Shown here: positions 18,412-27,567 of the stretch, one piece after another | Layout: the number at the start of each line of letters is the position of its first letter | Position numbering within the stretch: the stretch's first letter is position 1 | Source of the DNA: Thiohalomonas denitrificans | Lineage (GTDB): Bacteria; Pseudomonadota; Gammaproteobacteria; Thiohalomonadales; Thiohalomonadaceae | DNA: 64,000 bases | Direction of reading: 5' to 3' | NCBI RefSeq assembly: GCF_900102855.1 | Contig: NZ_FMWD01000006.1 | Coordinates: forward strand, 1-64,000 | The notes under the pieces: model-generated | The model's database searches: none | The model's input: only the letters and a program-made list of their open reading frames with translations | What the model was told of the DNA's origin: nothing | Position numbers and translations under genes: made by a program

Positions 18412-18729
18412 ATGAGCGACGTACTGGAAAAACTGTCTCAAGTCCTGGAAGAGCGCAAGGGCGCGGATCCGGACAAGTCCTACGTGGCCAAGCTGTATTC
18501 CAAGGGCCTCGACAGCATTCTCAAAAAGGTGGGAGAAGAAGCCACCGAGACGGTGATTGCCGCGAAAGGCGGCAATCGGGAAGAAATCGTCTACGAAACG
18601 GCTGATTTGTGGTTCCATAGTATGGTCATGCTCAAGCATCTGGGACTTGAACCGGAGCAAGTGTTAATGGAACTGCAGCGAAGATTCGGACTTTCAGGGC
18701 TGGAAGAGAAAGAAAACCGGGAGAAATGA
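18412..18729 (+). CDS. hisE: Phosphoribosyl-ATP pyrophosphatase HisE
   Basis: The 105-residue all-helical MazG-like enzyme hydrolyses PR-ATP to PR-AMP. The acidic metal-binding helix [15 protein letters not shown] (about 39-53) and [13 protein letters not shown] (about 63-75) carry the catalytic Glu/Asp residues. It starts 2 bp after hisI and its stop overlaps the hinT start. Confidence 0.95.
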   Translation: MSDVLEKLSQVLEERKGADPDKSYVAKLYSKGLDSILKKVGEEATETVIAAKGGNREEIVYETADLWFHSMVMLKHLGLEPEQVLMELQRRFGLSGLEEKENREK

Positions 18730-19064
18730 TGACCGACTGTATCTTTTGCAAGATCATCGCTGGAGAAATTCCTTCGGATCGGGTCCACGAGGACGATCTG
18801 GTGGTAGTATTCCGTGACATCAATCCGAAGGCCCGGGTCCATCTCCTGATCGTTCCGCGGCAACATATTGCCAGTCTCGAAGAACTCGGACCGGAACATG
18901 ATGGTCTCATAGGCCATATGATGCGCCTTTTGCCGAAGCTGGCGAAGCAGGAAGGACTCGAAACCGGGTTCCGGACCATCATCAATACCGGAAAAGGGGG
19001 CGGACAGGAGGTCTTTCACCTGCACGTACACCTGCTCGGCGGTGAGAAGCTAACGGGCTTTTGA
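18726..19064 (+). CDS. hinT: HIT family purine nucleotide phosphoramidase
   Basis: The 112-residue protein carries the histidine triad HLHVHLLGG (about 98-106) and the N-terminal [14 protein letters not shown] zinc/HIT signature. HinT-type proteins hydrolyse AMP-lysine and related phosphoramidates. The hisE-hinT-tatA order recurs in beta- and gammaproteobacteria. Start overlaps hisE by 4 bp. Confidence 0.94.
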   Translation: MMTDCIFCKIIAGEIPSDRVHEDDLVVVFRDINPKARVHLLIVPRQHIASLEELGPEHDGLIGHMMRLLPKLAKQEGLETGFRTIINTGKGGGQEVFHLHVHLLGGEKLTGF

Positions 19065-19116
19065 TTGGAAAACGGTGGAAATCACCTTTTCAAACAACTG
19101 ATGTGGAGCAAAGACA

Positions 19117-19365
19117 ATGGGTTTCGGTGGAATTAGTATCTGGCAACTTCTGATCGTCCTGGCGATTGTCATACTGCTGTTCGGCACCAAAAAGCTGCGC
19201 AACGTGGGCGGCGACCTGGGTGGAGCCCTCAAAAGCTTCAAAAAGGCCGTAAAGGATAGCGATACGGAAAAGGAACAGGATCCCGAGGATCAAGCCCAGC
19301 TGCAAAAGAACGAAGAGGGAGACGTCATTGAAGGCGAAGCCTCCCGCGAGAAGGATAAGGCCTGA
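19117..19365 (+). CDS. tatA: Sec-independent translocase subunit TatA
   Basis: The 82-residue protein has a short periplasmic lead, one helix ([20 protein letters not shown], about 7-26), an amphipathic helix ([17 protein letters not shown]) and a charged tail. TatA oligomers form the folded-protein channel. First of tatABC, 52 bp after hinT. Confidence 0.95.
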   Translation: MGFGGISIWQLLIVLAIVILLFGTKKLRNVGGDLGGALKSFKKAVKDSDTEKEQDPEDQAQLQKNEEGDVIEGEASREKDKA

Positions 19366-19390
19366 TTAACCGCTAACTGACGCCTCCGCC

Positions 19391-19768
19391 ATGTTCGACA
19401 TCGGATTCTGGGAACTGGCCCTCATCGGGGTGGTTGCCCTGCTGGTTGTAGGTCCCGAACGCCTGCCGGCGCTCGCGCGCACGGCTGGCATCTGGGTTGG
19501 CAAGGCACGCCGCTTCGTCAGCAGTGTAAAGGCGGATGTGGAAAAGGAGATCCGTGCCGATGAACTGAAGCGGGTCATGAAAGAGCAGGCCGAAAGCAGC
19601 GGGATCCACGAAATCGTCGAGGAGACCCGATCGAGTGTGAAGGAATCCCGCGAAGAGATTGAGTCCACCCGCAGTGAACTGGAAGAGTACCAATCCAATC
19701 TGAGCGGGAACTCAGTGACAGACGAAGCCCCGTCCCCCTCCGAAAGCGACCCCCGCGACAGCAAATGA
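19391..19768 (+). CDS. tatB: Sec-independent translocase subunit TatB
   Basis: The 125-residue protein starts MFDIGFWELALIGVVALLVVGPERLP, the TatB signature with the GPERLP turn, followed by an amphipathic helix and a long charged tail. It forms the signal-peptide receptor with TatC. The stop overlaps the tatC start (ATGA). Confidence 0.95.
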   Translation: MFDIGFWELALIGVVALLVVGPERLPALARTAGIWVGKARRFVSSVKADVEKEIRADELKRVMKEQAESSGIHEIVEETRSSVKESREEIESTRSELEEYQSNLSGNSVTDEAPSPSESDPRDSK

Positions 19769-20667
19769 CCGATAACCGACACGACGACCCCGAAGTCCAG
19801 ATAGAGCAGCCATTCGTATCGCACCTCCTGGAACTGCGGGATCGATTGATGCGCGTCGTGGTGGTCGTGTTGGTGGTATTCCTGGGGCTGTTTTATTTTG
19901 CTCCGGAGATCTACACCATGACCGCCCGGCCGCTGCTCCAGCAGCTGCCGGAAGGCTCCCGAATGATTTCGGTGAAGCCGCACGGGACCTTCTGGTCACA
20001 GATGAAGCTGGTCCTGGTCATCTCCGTCTATGTGGGCATGCCGTTCATCCTCTACCAGATCTGGGGTTTTATAGCGCCCGGGCTGTATCGGCATGAAAGA
20101 CGATTGGCGGTGCCGCTGCTTGCTTCGAGCACGGTGCTCTTCTATGCGGGCATGGCCTTCGCCTACTACGTCGTATTCCCGCTGATGTTCGGCTTCTTCA
20201 TATCGGTGGCACCTTCAGGGGTCGAGGTGGCGACCGACGTCAACGAATACCTCGATTTCGTTCTAAAGATCTTCTTTGCCTTCGGAATCGCCTTCGAGGT
20301 ACCGATAGCGACCATCCTGCTGGTCTGGACAGGCTTCACTACGCCCGAAAGCCTGCGGGAAAAACGTCCCTATATCATCCTGGGCACCTTCGTAATCGGG
20401 ATGCTGCTTACGCCGCCCGATCTGATCTCGCAGACGCTTCTGGCGCTCCCCATGTGGGTGCTGTTCGAGATTGGCGTGTTCTTCGCGGCCCGGTTTGCTC
20501 CGCGCGATGCAGATGACGAGAACGACGAGGAGGAGGCCGACGACCTCGACAGTGATGAAGCGATGGAGGCGACCCTGGATCGCTATGTCTATGACGAAGA
20601 GGCCCTCGCAGAGGAAGAACGCGCCTCCGGTGTCTCCAAACCGGAACACGACCGGGGCGATGGCTGA
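19765..20667 (+). CDS. tatC: Sec-independent translocase subunit TatC
   Basis: The 300-residue six-helix membrane protein recognises twin-arginine signals. Family motifs FVSHLLELRDRL (about 13-24) and the conserved glutamate in the FGIAFEVP segment are visible. The C-terminus carries a strongly acidic cytoplasmic extension of about 55 residues (ADDENDEEEADDLDSDE and onward) beyond the usual end at about 245. Confidence 0.95.
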   Translation: MTDNRHDDPEVQIEQPFVSHLLELRDRLMRVVVVVLVVFLGLFYFAPEIYTMTARPLLQQLPEGSRMISVKPHGTFWSQMKLVLVISVYVGMPFILYQIWGFIAPGLYRHERRLAVPLLASSTVLFYAGMAFAYYVVFPLMFGFFISVAPSGVEVATDVNEYLDFVLKIFFAFGIAFEVPIATILLVWTGFTTPESLREKRPYIILGTFVIGMLLTPPDLISQTLLALPMWVLFEIGVFFAARFAPRDADDENDEEEADDLDSDEAMEATLDRYVYDEEALAEEERASGVSKPEHDRGDG

Positions 20668-20765
20668 ACAGCCGGTGTCAGGGTAAACAGATACGCATGG
20701 ATCTGCCCTGACACTCCGGTGAATCCAGGTAGCCCCGACAGCAGAGTGACGATACCCTATCTCCC

Positions 20766-20990
20766 ATGGACGTCATATACACCCTGATACCGGCAATGAT
20801 CCTCATCGGCCTGGCCATGGTCGGCGTATTGATTTGGGCCATCAGAAAGGGCCAGTACGACGACCTGGAGGGTGATGCGAATCGGATCCTCATGGATGAT
20901 GACGACCCGCTGATTCCGGAAAGGGACAAGACGACACCGGGCAGCAAGAAACCGAACCGTCCCGACCTGAACGGGCCGGATGCGGAGTGA
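20766..20990 (+). CDS. ccoS: Cbb3-type oxidase assembly protein CcoS
   Basis: The 74-residue protein has one N-terminal helix (IYTLIPAMILIGLAMVGVLIWAI, about 4-26) followed by RKGQYDDLEGDANRILMDDD, the CcoS signature. CcoS is needed for heme b and CuB insertion into CcoN. It is normally adjacent to ccoI; here it is about 12.6 kb away, at the end of the tatABC run. ATG 20766 fits the family start. Confidence 0.9.
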   Translation: MDVIYTLIPAMILIGLAMVGVLIWAIRKGQYDDLEGDANRILMDDDDPLIPERDKTTPGSKKPNRPDLNGPDAE

Positions 20991-21044
20991 GGTACCGGCG
21001 GAGCGGCAGCACGATCTGCCGGTGGCCGGGATTATCCCTTCTAC

Positions 21045-21825
21045 CGAAGGGATGGCGATCTTTACCACCACTTTGTGAATAGGCTGCACGCCGACCAGCG
21101 GCGCATGGGCATCTTCCGGGAAGAAGATGCAGAAAGCACCAGCGGGTGTGGCTACCCAGGTGTCCGGAAGGTCTGCAAAGAACTGAATATCCTTTTCGAG
21201 GCTATACTCCCCGCGCGGCTGAGTGCAGGCCCAGTGTACTGTTGCATGCTTGGCGGTACTTTCAGCGAGCCGCTGGCTGTCAGCTGCAAGGCGCGTTTTG
21301 CAGGGAATGGCGCGCCCTTTCCAAGAAACGCAACGCCGCAGATGGCCGGCCAGCGGCTCGCCCGAAGGGAGCCCCCCAAAAACGCCATGACGGCGTTGCG
21401 GACTCCGTCCCTGGAGTCCGCCCTTCGAGCCAGCCTTCGGCTGTCCGAATCCGCTCCCGGCGGATTCGTGCAGCGCTTGACAAGGGAATAACCATTGCCT
21501 GCGCGCTGCGCCTTGTCCTGACGTTTTTGGGGGGCTCTGAAAGTATCGCCAAGCATGCAACAGTACACTGTGGTTTCCACCCCATCTCGTCGACCCCGGC
21601 GATGATGTACTGAATGTCGATGTAGCGGCGATGGCACTCCAACATCGCCTCATCACGGGCGCGACCATCGCCGTGGGAAACGATCGCGAACAGATCATCC
21701 CCCGCGATGTCGTGGCGGCCCCGGGCCAATGAGGCCGGGTCGGCATGCAAAAAGGCGAATGCCTCCGTGAAGCGCGGGTGAATGCAGTGATAGCGGTGGG
21801 CATTGGCAAGGGTGTCCAGGATCAT
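21045..21825 (-). pseudogene. YhcH/YjgK/YiaL-family gene split by a miniature element
   Basis: The N-terminal half is read on the minus strand from ATG 21825 to about 21570 (MILDTLANAHRYHCIHPRF ... RRYIDIQYIIAGVDEMGWKP) and the C-terminal half resumes at 21232 (ACTQPRGEYSLEKDIQFF ... FFPEDAHAPLVG ... HKVVVKIAI). Together they give a nearly complete YhcH-type cupin protein (about 150 residues). The element at 21233-21569 lies exactly between them; removal of its 337 bp restores the frame (GWKPRACTQPRG). The 3' end is uncertain because no clean stop follows KVVVKIAI. Members of this family are small beta-barrel proteins linked to sugar or sialic-acid metabolism. Confidence 0.85.
21233..21569 (-). 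mobile_element. Miniature inverted-repeat element (copy b), inserted in yhcH
   Basis: Perfect 23-bp terminal inverted repeats, AGTGTACTGTTGCATGC... at 21233-21255 and its inverse at 21547-21569. The interior carries the AGCCCCCCAAAAACG inverse pair, a CGAGCCGCTGGC / GCCAGCGGCTCG pair and three small hairpins. It has all modules found in the other copies, and is in the opposite orientation to copies a, c and d. No target duplication is evident. No transposase is encoded. Confidence 0.85.
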
Positions 21826-21902
21826 GACGGACTCACGGGATTCGGTGACGGGCGTCAATTGTAACAACCCGGGTAGCTGGCCGGGGCAACGAGTTGTACA
21901 GG

Positions 21903-22403
21903 CTATTGCCCGAGCCATTGAGGATTGAGCTGCCAGACCGAGTAATTCAACGCCGCGGCAAAACTTACCCAGGACAGATAGGGAATCAGCAATGCACCGG
22001 CCAGGGGACGTACGCGCCAGAAGCTGATGAGTGTTCCGGCCACCAGCATCCACAGTAACAGGATATCGGCAAAGGCGAGCGCACCGAGATGCCAGCCGAA
22101 AAAGAGCCAGCTCCACAGGGCATTCACCGCGAGTTGAACCAGAAACAGGGTCAGTGCGGTACGCGCGGCCCGAAATCCGTGGGTGCGCCAGACCAGCCAC
22201 GCCGCAATGCCCATGAGTGCGTAGAGCAGTGTCCAGACCGGGCCGAACACCGACGCTGGCGGCGCCCATTCCGGACGCGCCAGCTGCATGTAAAACGCGC
22301 CCGCATTGACCGAGGCGATCGCACCGATGCCAGCGGCAATGAAGCTAACCCCGAGCCACACAACCAGCCCCAACGCCTGCCGAATTCCTCGAATCCCGCT
22401 CAT
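21903..22403 (-). CDS. tspO: TspO/MBR family protein
   Basis: The 166-residue five-helix membrane protein has the family hallmarks PEWAPPASVFGPVWTLLYALMG (about 46-67) and a C-terminal PYLSWVSFAAALNYSVWQLN. TspO binds porphyrins and tetrapyrroles; in photosynthetic and other proteobacteria it tunes responses to oxygen and light. ATG 22403 gives the full first helix. Confidence 0.93.
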   Translation of the reverse strand: MSGIRGIRQALGLVVWLGVSFIAAGIGAIASVNAGAFYMQLARPEWAPPASVFGPVWTLLYALMGIAAWLVWRTHGFRAARTALTLFLVQLAVNALWSWLFFGWHLGALAFADILLLWMLVAGTLISFWRVRPLAGALLIPYLSWVSFAAALNYSVWQLNPQWLGQ

Positions 22404-22545
22404 ACCGCCCCCACTCCCGTAGGGCGCATTCTCGATGCGCCCTCGAAGTACCCATAAGCCGCCGCATTTACCGGATCTCCCCTACCATTGTGCGGCCCGG
22501 TAACAAATGCGCCGCTACTCCGATGTTTGGTGCTACTGCGCACTG

Positions 22546-22962
22546 TCATGCGTTTTCGTCCTTGGGCCCGACCCAGAAGAAGGGATTGTGGGCGATCTCC
22601 CAAAGATAGCCGTCCGGATCGGCGAAGTAAGCCGAGTAGCCGCCCCAGGCGACTTTTCCGGGTGGCTTCACCAGCCTGGCACCGGCAGAGACGGCCTGCG
22701 CAATCACCTCGTCAACCGCTGCCTCGGAGTCCACGTTGTGGGCAAGGGCGATTCCGGCAAAACCGCTACCGTCCGACGCGACTCCGGCGTCCTCAGCCAG
22801 CGATTCCCGGCCAAAAAGTCCCAACCAGCTGCCGTTGAGTGGGAAAAAAGCGACCTCCGGCGGAGAGTCCATCCTCGGCAGACCAAGCCCCTGCTCATAA
22901 AACCGTATCGAGCGCTCAAAGTCCCTCACCCCGAGCGTGATCATGCTAATCCGTGGATTCAT
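22546..22962 (-). CDS. VOC (glyoxalase/bleomycin resistance) family protein
   Basis: The 138-residue protein has a paired beta-alpha-beta-beta-beta module: MITLGVRDFERSIRFYEQGLG at the N-terminus and YSAYFADPDGYLWEIAHNP near the C-terminus, the latter with the metal-ligand glutamate. The substrate cannot be told from the sequence. Such proteins include lyases, dioxygenases and antibiotic-binding proteins. Confidence 0.88.
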   Translation of the reverse strand: MNPRISMITLGVRDFERSIRFYEQGLGLPRMDSPPEVAFFPLNGSWLGLFGRESLAEDAGVASDGSGFAGIALAHNVDSEAAVDEVIAQAVSAGARLVKPPGKVAWGGYSAYFADPDGYLWEIAHNPFFWVGPKDENA

Positions 22963-23082
22963 CGGCCGTCCTCCATTCTTCTTTCATTCTTAGCGTAAAC
23001 GTCCGGCCTCCAGAGCTACCGCCGCACATTCCCACGCCCGGAAATATCGGATTTATCGATAGTAAAGGCCATTAATATTCGT

Positions 23083-23111
23083 TTGACCGTATTAGCATTA
23101 ATCGATACTGT
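23083..23111 (+). promoter_or_regulatory. Candidate sigma-70 promoter upstream of cfa
   Basis: TTGACC (23083-23088) and TACTGT (23106-23111) are separated by 17 bp. This would give a transcript start near 23118 and a leader of about 113 nt. The region is AT-rich compared with its surroundings. Confidence 0.5.
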
Positions 23112-23230
23112 CTTTTTCGCACGCGGCCGACCCTAAAAAAATCTTCACAGCGGGCGTCTTAGCGGGCGTGAACAGCATGGCCGGCCAAGTTTTCGCCCTG
23201 CAGGCCAGACCTGGGAAAAGGAGGATTAGT

Positions 23231-24406
23231 GTGAGCAATTCGAAGGAATCGGTACCACCGGCAAGCACACCGGACCGAGAGTCGGGATGCGAGGCACCGG
23301 CGATTCTGGAGCGGCTCGCGGCCGAGGCCGGAATACGGTTCATGGGCGACTGCCCCTGGGATATCCAGGTGCACGATGCAGCCGTCTACCAGCGTGTGCT
23401 CTCACAAGGCTCTGTCGGATTTGGTGAAGCCTACATGGACGGCCTGTGGGATGCACCCGCGTTGGACCAACTCTTTACGCGCCTGCTCCGGTCTGATATC
23501 GACGAAAAGCTGGTGGGTTGGGCGCGCATCAAGCTGTTCGGTGAACTGCTTCGCCAGCGCTTGTTCAACCTGCAGACCAGGGGGCGCGCTTTCCAGGTTG
23601 GCGAGCAGCATTACGATATCGGCAATGACGTTTTCAGGGCCATGCTCGACCCGACCATGAGCTACTCCTGCGGTTACTGGCGCGGAGCGAAAAACCTGGA
23701 CCAGGCACAGTTCCACAAGCTCGATCTAATCTGCCGCAAGCTGGAATTACGCCCTGGCGAGCAGCTGCTGGATATTGGCTGCGGCTGGGGTGGCCTGGCC
23801 CGGCACGCCGCCGAGTATTACGGTGTGGAGGTGACCGGTGTCACCATCTCCCGGGAGCAGCAGGCGCTGGCCCGTGAACGCTGCGCCGGGCTGCCGGTGA
23901 AGATCGAACTGGCAGACTACCGCGAACTGCGCGGCCAGTTTGACAAGCTGGTGTCAGTGGGTATGTTCGAGCACGTCGGACCGAAAAATTATACCGCCTA
24001 TTTCGATACCGCCGCCCGTCTGCTGAAGGATGACGGCCTCTTCCTGCTGCACACCATCGGCATTCATGCCACCTCCAGCGGTGTCGACCCCTGGATCGAT
24101 CGTTACATTTTCCGCAATGGCAAGCTGCCATCAGCCCACGAGATCAGCCGGGTGATGGACGGCCGCTTCACCATCGAGGACTGGCACAACTTCGGCGCTG
24201 ACTACGACCGCACGCTCATGGCCTGGTGGGACAATTTCGAGGCCGCATGGCCACGGCTCGAAAGAAAATATGGGCGTCGCTTCTATCGCATGTGGAAGTA
24301 TTATCTGTTGAGCTGTGCAGGTTTTTTCCGCTCAGGGCAGGGCCAGTTATGGCAGCTGGTCTTGAGCAAACGCGAGCGCAATCGGACATATCGATCGATT
24401 CGGTAG
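23231..24406 (+). CDS. cfa: Cyclopropane-fatty-acyl-phospholipid synthase
   Basis: The 391-residue enzyme transfers a methylene group from SAM to the double bond of membrane phospholipid acyl chains. The SAM-binding loop LLDIGCGWGGLARHAAEYYG (about 179-198), the QYHYDIGND-like segment (EQHYDIGNDVF) and the active-site region SYSCGYW are visible. GTG 23231 is preceded by AAGGAGGA at 6 bp, so it is preferred to the in-frame ATG at 23168. Cfa is usually induced on entry to stationary phase. Confidence 0.94.
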   Translation: MSNSKESVPPASTPDRESGCEAPAILERLAAEAGIRFMGDCPWDIQVHDAAVYQRVLSQGSVGFGEAYMDGLWDAPALDQLFTRLLRSDIDEKLVGWARIKLFGELLRQRLFNLQTRGRAFQVGEQHYDIGNDVFRAMLDPTMSYSCGYWRGAKNLDQAQFHKLDLICRKLELRPGEQLLDIGCGWGGLARHAAEYYGVEVTGVTISREQQALARERCAGLPVKIELADYRELRGQFDKLVSVGMFEHVGPKNYTAYFDTAARLLKDDGLFLLHTIGIHATSSGVDPWIDRYIFRNGKLPSAHEISRVMDGRFTIEDWHNFGADYDRTLMAWWDNFEAAWPRLERKYGRRFYRMWKYYLLSCAGFFRSGQGQLWQLVLSKRERNRTYRSIR

Positions 24407-24465
24407 GAGGGAGCACGCCATCCCCGAGTAAACGGATACCCCCCATTCGGGGTGTCGGCTTCCGG

Positions 24466-25131
24466 TCAGGACTCGCCTGCGGTCAAGGGCCTCACGATCT
24501 TCCCAAAATCGACCGGCGGCACATACTGGAAGACCTCCCTTCCCTCCTCGTGCACAGCAATATCCAGGCCAAGCTCGGGATAGAGCCAGTGAACCGTATC
24601 CTCTTCCGGATCCGCAATTCGGCGTTCCGGTTCACCGAAGCGCCGGGTCAGTACTTCCGGCTCCAGATCAATGCGGGGCAGGTAGGTAAGGCTGGCGATC
24701 GGTGCGCGGCGGATATGGCGCTGATCTTCCGGAGCGAGGGTCACCTTGCGGGTTCCGCTTCCCATGGTGGCAATGCGGATCCCTCGGTTGTACATCGCAT
24801 TTCGTTCCGTTTCCGACACCGCCATGGCCAGCACGATCTTCGACTTCAGGCCGCCCATGGTCGCCTCGTCGAAATAGGCTTCGATGTCGATCTCACCCTC
24901 GGGTGAGCGGAACAGGCTGACCTTCGCCTCTTCACCGACGACCGATTCGGCGTCCGCCAGCGTGCTCTTCCCCAGCATCAGGTCGAAGACGCGAATACTG
25001 CCGTTGACCGGCTCGATCTGCCAGGGCATTCGCCCCGGCCCTTCCGCCTCATGACCCGGCAGTACAAAGATTCCGATTCCGATGAGCACTAGCGTGCCGA
25101 GCAGAACGGAAACGAACATGTGGCGTTCCAT
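24466..25131 (-). CDS. Unrecognised single-span membrane-anchored protein
   Basis: The 221-residue product has one N-terminal helix (MFVSVLLGTLVLIGIGIFVL, about 5-24) and a soluble domain of about 190 residues with no motif I recognise. It lies 8 bp after the membrane protein at 25140-25640 and probably shares its transcript. The longer frame from 25461 overlaps that gene and is not used. A paralogue-free pair next to hypX is seen, but no functional link is implied by sequence. Confidence 0.65.
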   Translation of the reverse strand: MERHMFVSVLLGTLVLIGIGIFVLPGHEAEGPGRMPWQIEPVNGSIRVFDLMLGKSTLADAESVVGEEAKVSLFRSPEGEIDIEAYFDEATMGGLKSKIVLAMAVSETERNAMYNRGIRIATMGSGTRKVTLAPEDQRHIRRAPIASLTYLPRIDLEPEVLTRRFGEPERRIADPEEDTVHWLYPELGLDIAVHEEGREVFQYVPPVDFGKIVRPLTAGES

Positions 25132-25139
25132 TATGGCGG

Positions 25140-25640
25140 CTACTCCTCCAGAACCCTGGCTTCGGGATTGGGATAGCGCTCTTCCAGCCACTTGGGGACC
25201 ACGCCGGAGCCGGCCTGTGCCATCGCTTCGGACTCCATGATGATGAGAGCCAGGACCGTCACCATGGTGGGAAAGATGCCGACCCCTCCGAGGGCGTAGT
25301 GCTGCGGACCGGGGTTGCCACCCGATGCGAGCCAGACGCCGAGAATGACCAGCGCCATTAACCCCAGCATGAGGATAAAAAACCGGCTGCGCCGGGCAGC
25401 GAGTTGCCAGTGGCATTTGACATACCAGGGGTCTGTCAATTGCGATTTGCGTGCCCGCCACAGCAAATAGACGAGGATTGCGGCCGAAACGATCGGCACC
25501 ACAAACAGAAATCCCTGAAGTGAGCTGGCACTCAGGAAGGCCACAAACAGAAGAACGTGATTGAAAATCAGGTTGATAAGAAACACCTCATGCGGGTGTT
25601 TGGCCTTAACGATATCCTCGCCGGAGACCTCGTAACGCAT
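25140..25640 (-). CDS. Unrecognised four-helix membrane protein
   Basis: The 166-residue protein begins MRYEVSGEDIVKAKHPHEVFL and has four predicted membrane helices (about 22-42, 43-62, 87-105, 119-137). The N-terminal HPHEVFL(I)NLIFNH segment looks conserved-type but I cannot assign a family. It forms a pair with the anchored protein downstream and follows hypX by about 98 bp on the same strand. Confidence 0.65.
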   Translation of the reverse strand: MRYEVSGEDIVKAKHPHEVFLINLIFNHVLLFVAFLSASSLQGFLFVVPIVSAAILVYLLWRARKSQLTDPWYVKCHWQLAARRSRFFILMLGLMALVILGVWLASGGNPGPQHYALGGVGIFPTMVTVLALIIMESEAMAQAGSGVVPKWLEERYPNPEARVLEE

Positions 25641-25738
25641 TCCCCTCTCCCGTATCCATGACCGATCGGCCTTCAGAACCGGAACAAACTATCAGCTCAC
25701 CCCGGCGAAATCCACAAGGCGTACCCCCACCGACATGT

Positions 25739-27421
25739 TCACTCCGGTACTCCCATCCCGCCAATGCGGTGCCGGGCGAGAAAGAACGGCGTACGCGAGT
25801 GCGGCACCTTGAAGACGAAGTGGTAACGGGCGACATGATAGCTGGGATCGAACCCGTAAAAGTTGAGCTGCATGCGTTTCAACTCCTCGGCGCGGTAGGC
25901 AGCCAGCGGCTTTTGCGCTTCGTCCGCTGCCCGGCGCCGGCGCTTGCCCTCAAGCATCTCTCCATACGCCGGCGAGGCCGCCAGGGCTTCGGACCGGGTT
26001 TGTACCTGCGCGGAGAAGTCGACACCATCCTCACCAAAATGCGCGTCGATCAGGCCGAGCGAAAGGGCCTCGGGGGCCCCGATCGGTAGGCGGTTTTGAG
26101 TCAACTCGGCGGCACGTGCCTCACCAACCCGCCGCGGCAACAGATAGGTCCAGTACTCCGAACCGAAGAGGTTGCCCATCGATTTGTAGTGGGGATTCAG
26201 CACCACGCCGCTACGGGCCAGAACCTGGTCCGCCGCCAGGGCAAGGAACACGCCGCCGGCAGCGGCATTGCCCTGCAGCGCCGACACGGTGAGGCGGTCT
26301 TCGGTGGTGATGATGGCCCAGGCCAGTTCGTTGATTGCCTCGATGTTGCGCCAGGACTCATCCGCCGGACTCTCCGCCGCCTCGATCTGGTTCAGGTCGA
26401 GGCCGTTAGACCAGAAATCCGGACCACCCATCAGCACCAGGAGCCGCGTATCCCGTTCGCAGGCCGAACGGTAGGCGTCTAACAGCCGCTCGCACTCGGC
26501 GACACCCATGGCGCCGTTGTAGAAATCGAAGTGTAGATAGCCGATTCCGTTCGCCTCCTCGTAGCGGATGGCTTCTGCGCCGGCGGCGTCGCCGCCAGGG
26601 TCCGGCAGCGTCCGGGCCGTCTCGTCGAGTACCGATGCCGCGGGCTGCTTGAAGTCGGGCCCCTCTCCGGCCGGGCGCAGGTGACCGATCCAGACGGCGC
26701 CGTCGATGGTGGCTCGGCAGATCGCCCCGTGGCGGCACGCCAGCAGCTCTCCCGGCGGGCCGCTCAGTGCGGGCTCCCGCCGAGCGTCATAAAGATAACA
26801 GGGCACTCCGCCGATACGGTCCCGGATACCGGGCTGGCCATCGGCGGAGCGGATCTTGCGCAACACAGTGGCGGTGTCGTCACACAGCCAGTCGATGCCC
26901 CGATCGGCCTGTCGACAGGCGGGTCTCCAGCGCCCGCCGCCGGACGGCGGCTCGGGGGTGAAGTCACCGGCGGCGAAACGCCCCAGCGCCCGCCGGACCG
27001 CGCTCACCGCGGCGTCGGTCACCTCGTTACGGTAGAGGCTGCTCTTGCGCGCCTCGCGCATGGGGAACTCCACGCTCGCCCACACCGGGCCGGCGTCCAT
27101 CTCCGCCTCGGCCTGCAGGACGGTCACGCCCCAGGTGCTCTCACCGTTGAGCACGGCCCAATCCAGGGCGGCTGGCCCTCGGTCGCCGCGCGGGCCGGGA
27201 TGAACAATAAAGCAGGTGTGGGCGCGCCAGACATCTTCCGGAATGGCGCGCTTCAAAAACGGCGCGATGATCAGGTCGGGCCGCCAGAGCGCCACCGCCT
27301 CCCGGGTCACCGCGTCATTGATGTCGAACTCGATGGAGATGTCATGGCCGTCCCGCGACAGCTCGACATAGAGCCGCTGCGAGAGGCTGTTGAAGCTGTG
27401 CGTCAGAAAGAGGATTCGCAT
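25739..27421 (-). CDS. hypX: Hydrogenase maturation protein HypX (HoxX)
   Basis: The 560-residue protein fuses an N-terminal formyltransferase-type domain (about 1-260, with HPGPRGDRGPAALDWAV and EAEMDAGPVW) to a crotonase-type enoyl-CoA hydratase domain (about 280-530). HypX makes CO for the NiFe cofactor from formyl-tetrahydrofolate and so supports hydrogenase maturation under oxygen. It starts at ATG 27421; the 14-residue upstream extension lies in the CCACAGAG repeat. It is the last gene of the hypFCDE-X series. Confidence 0.92.
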   Translation of the reverse strand: MRILFLTHSFNSLSQRLYVELSRDGHDISIEFDINDAVTREAVALWRPDLIIAPFLKRAIPEDVWRAHTCFIVHPGPRGDRGPAALDWAVLNGESTWGVTVLQAEAEMDAGPVWASVEFPMREARKSSLYRNEVTDAAVSAVRRALGRFAAGDFTPEPPSGGGRWRPACRQADRGIDWLCDDTATVLRKIRSADGQPGIRDRIGGVPCYLYDARREPALSGPPGELLACRHGAICRATIDGAVWIGHLRPAGEGPDFKQPAASVLDETARTLPDPGGDAAGAEAIRYEEANGIGYLHFDFYNGAMGVAECERLLDAYRSACERDTRLLVLMGGPDFWSNGLDLNQIEAAESPADESWRNIEAINELAWAIITTEDRLTVSALQGNAAAGGVFLALAADQVLARSGVVLNPHYKSMGNLFGSEYWTYLLPRRVGEARAAELTQNRLPIGAPEALSLGLIDAHFGEDGVDFSAQVQTRSEALAASPAYGEMLEGKRRRRAADEAQKPLAAYRAEELKRMQLNFYGFDPSYHVARYHFVFKVPHSRTPFFLARHRIGGMGVPE

Positions 27422-27438
27422 GCCTAACCCGGGTTTTT

Positions 27439-27554
27439 CACCACAGAGAGCACAGAGGACCAAATTTCATTGAAAATGAGCGATCGCATCGACAGACAAG
27501 GACACGGATGAATACAACCCCCAAAAATTCAACCCTCTGTGCGTCTCTGTGGTG
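27439..27554 (-). repeat. CCACAGAG/CTCTGTGG paired repeat (hypE-hypX)
   Basis: CACCACAGAGAGCACAGAGG (27439-27458) pairs with CCCTCTGTGCGTCTCTGTGGTG (27533-27554). It fills almost the whole 146-bp gap between hypE and hypX. Confidence 0.85.
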
Positions 27555-27567
27555 AATCATTTAAGGC

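Noticed and set aside
21280-22269. 329-codon minus-strand frame across tspO, yhcH and the element
   Set aside because: It joins an out-of-frame part of tspO with the yhcH fragment and the element; only the middle part is genuine.
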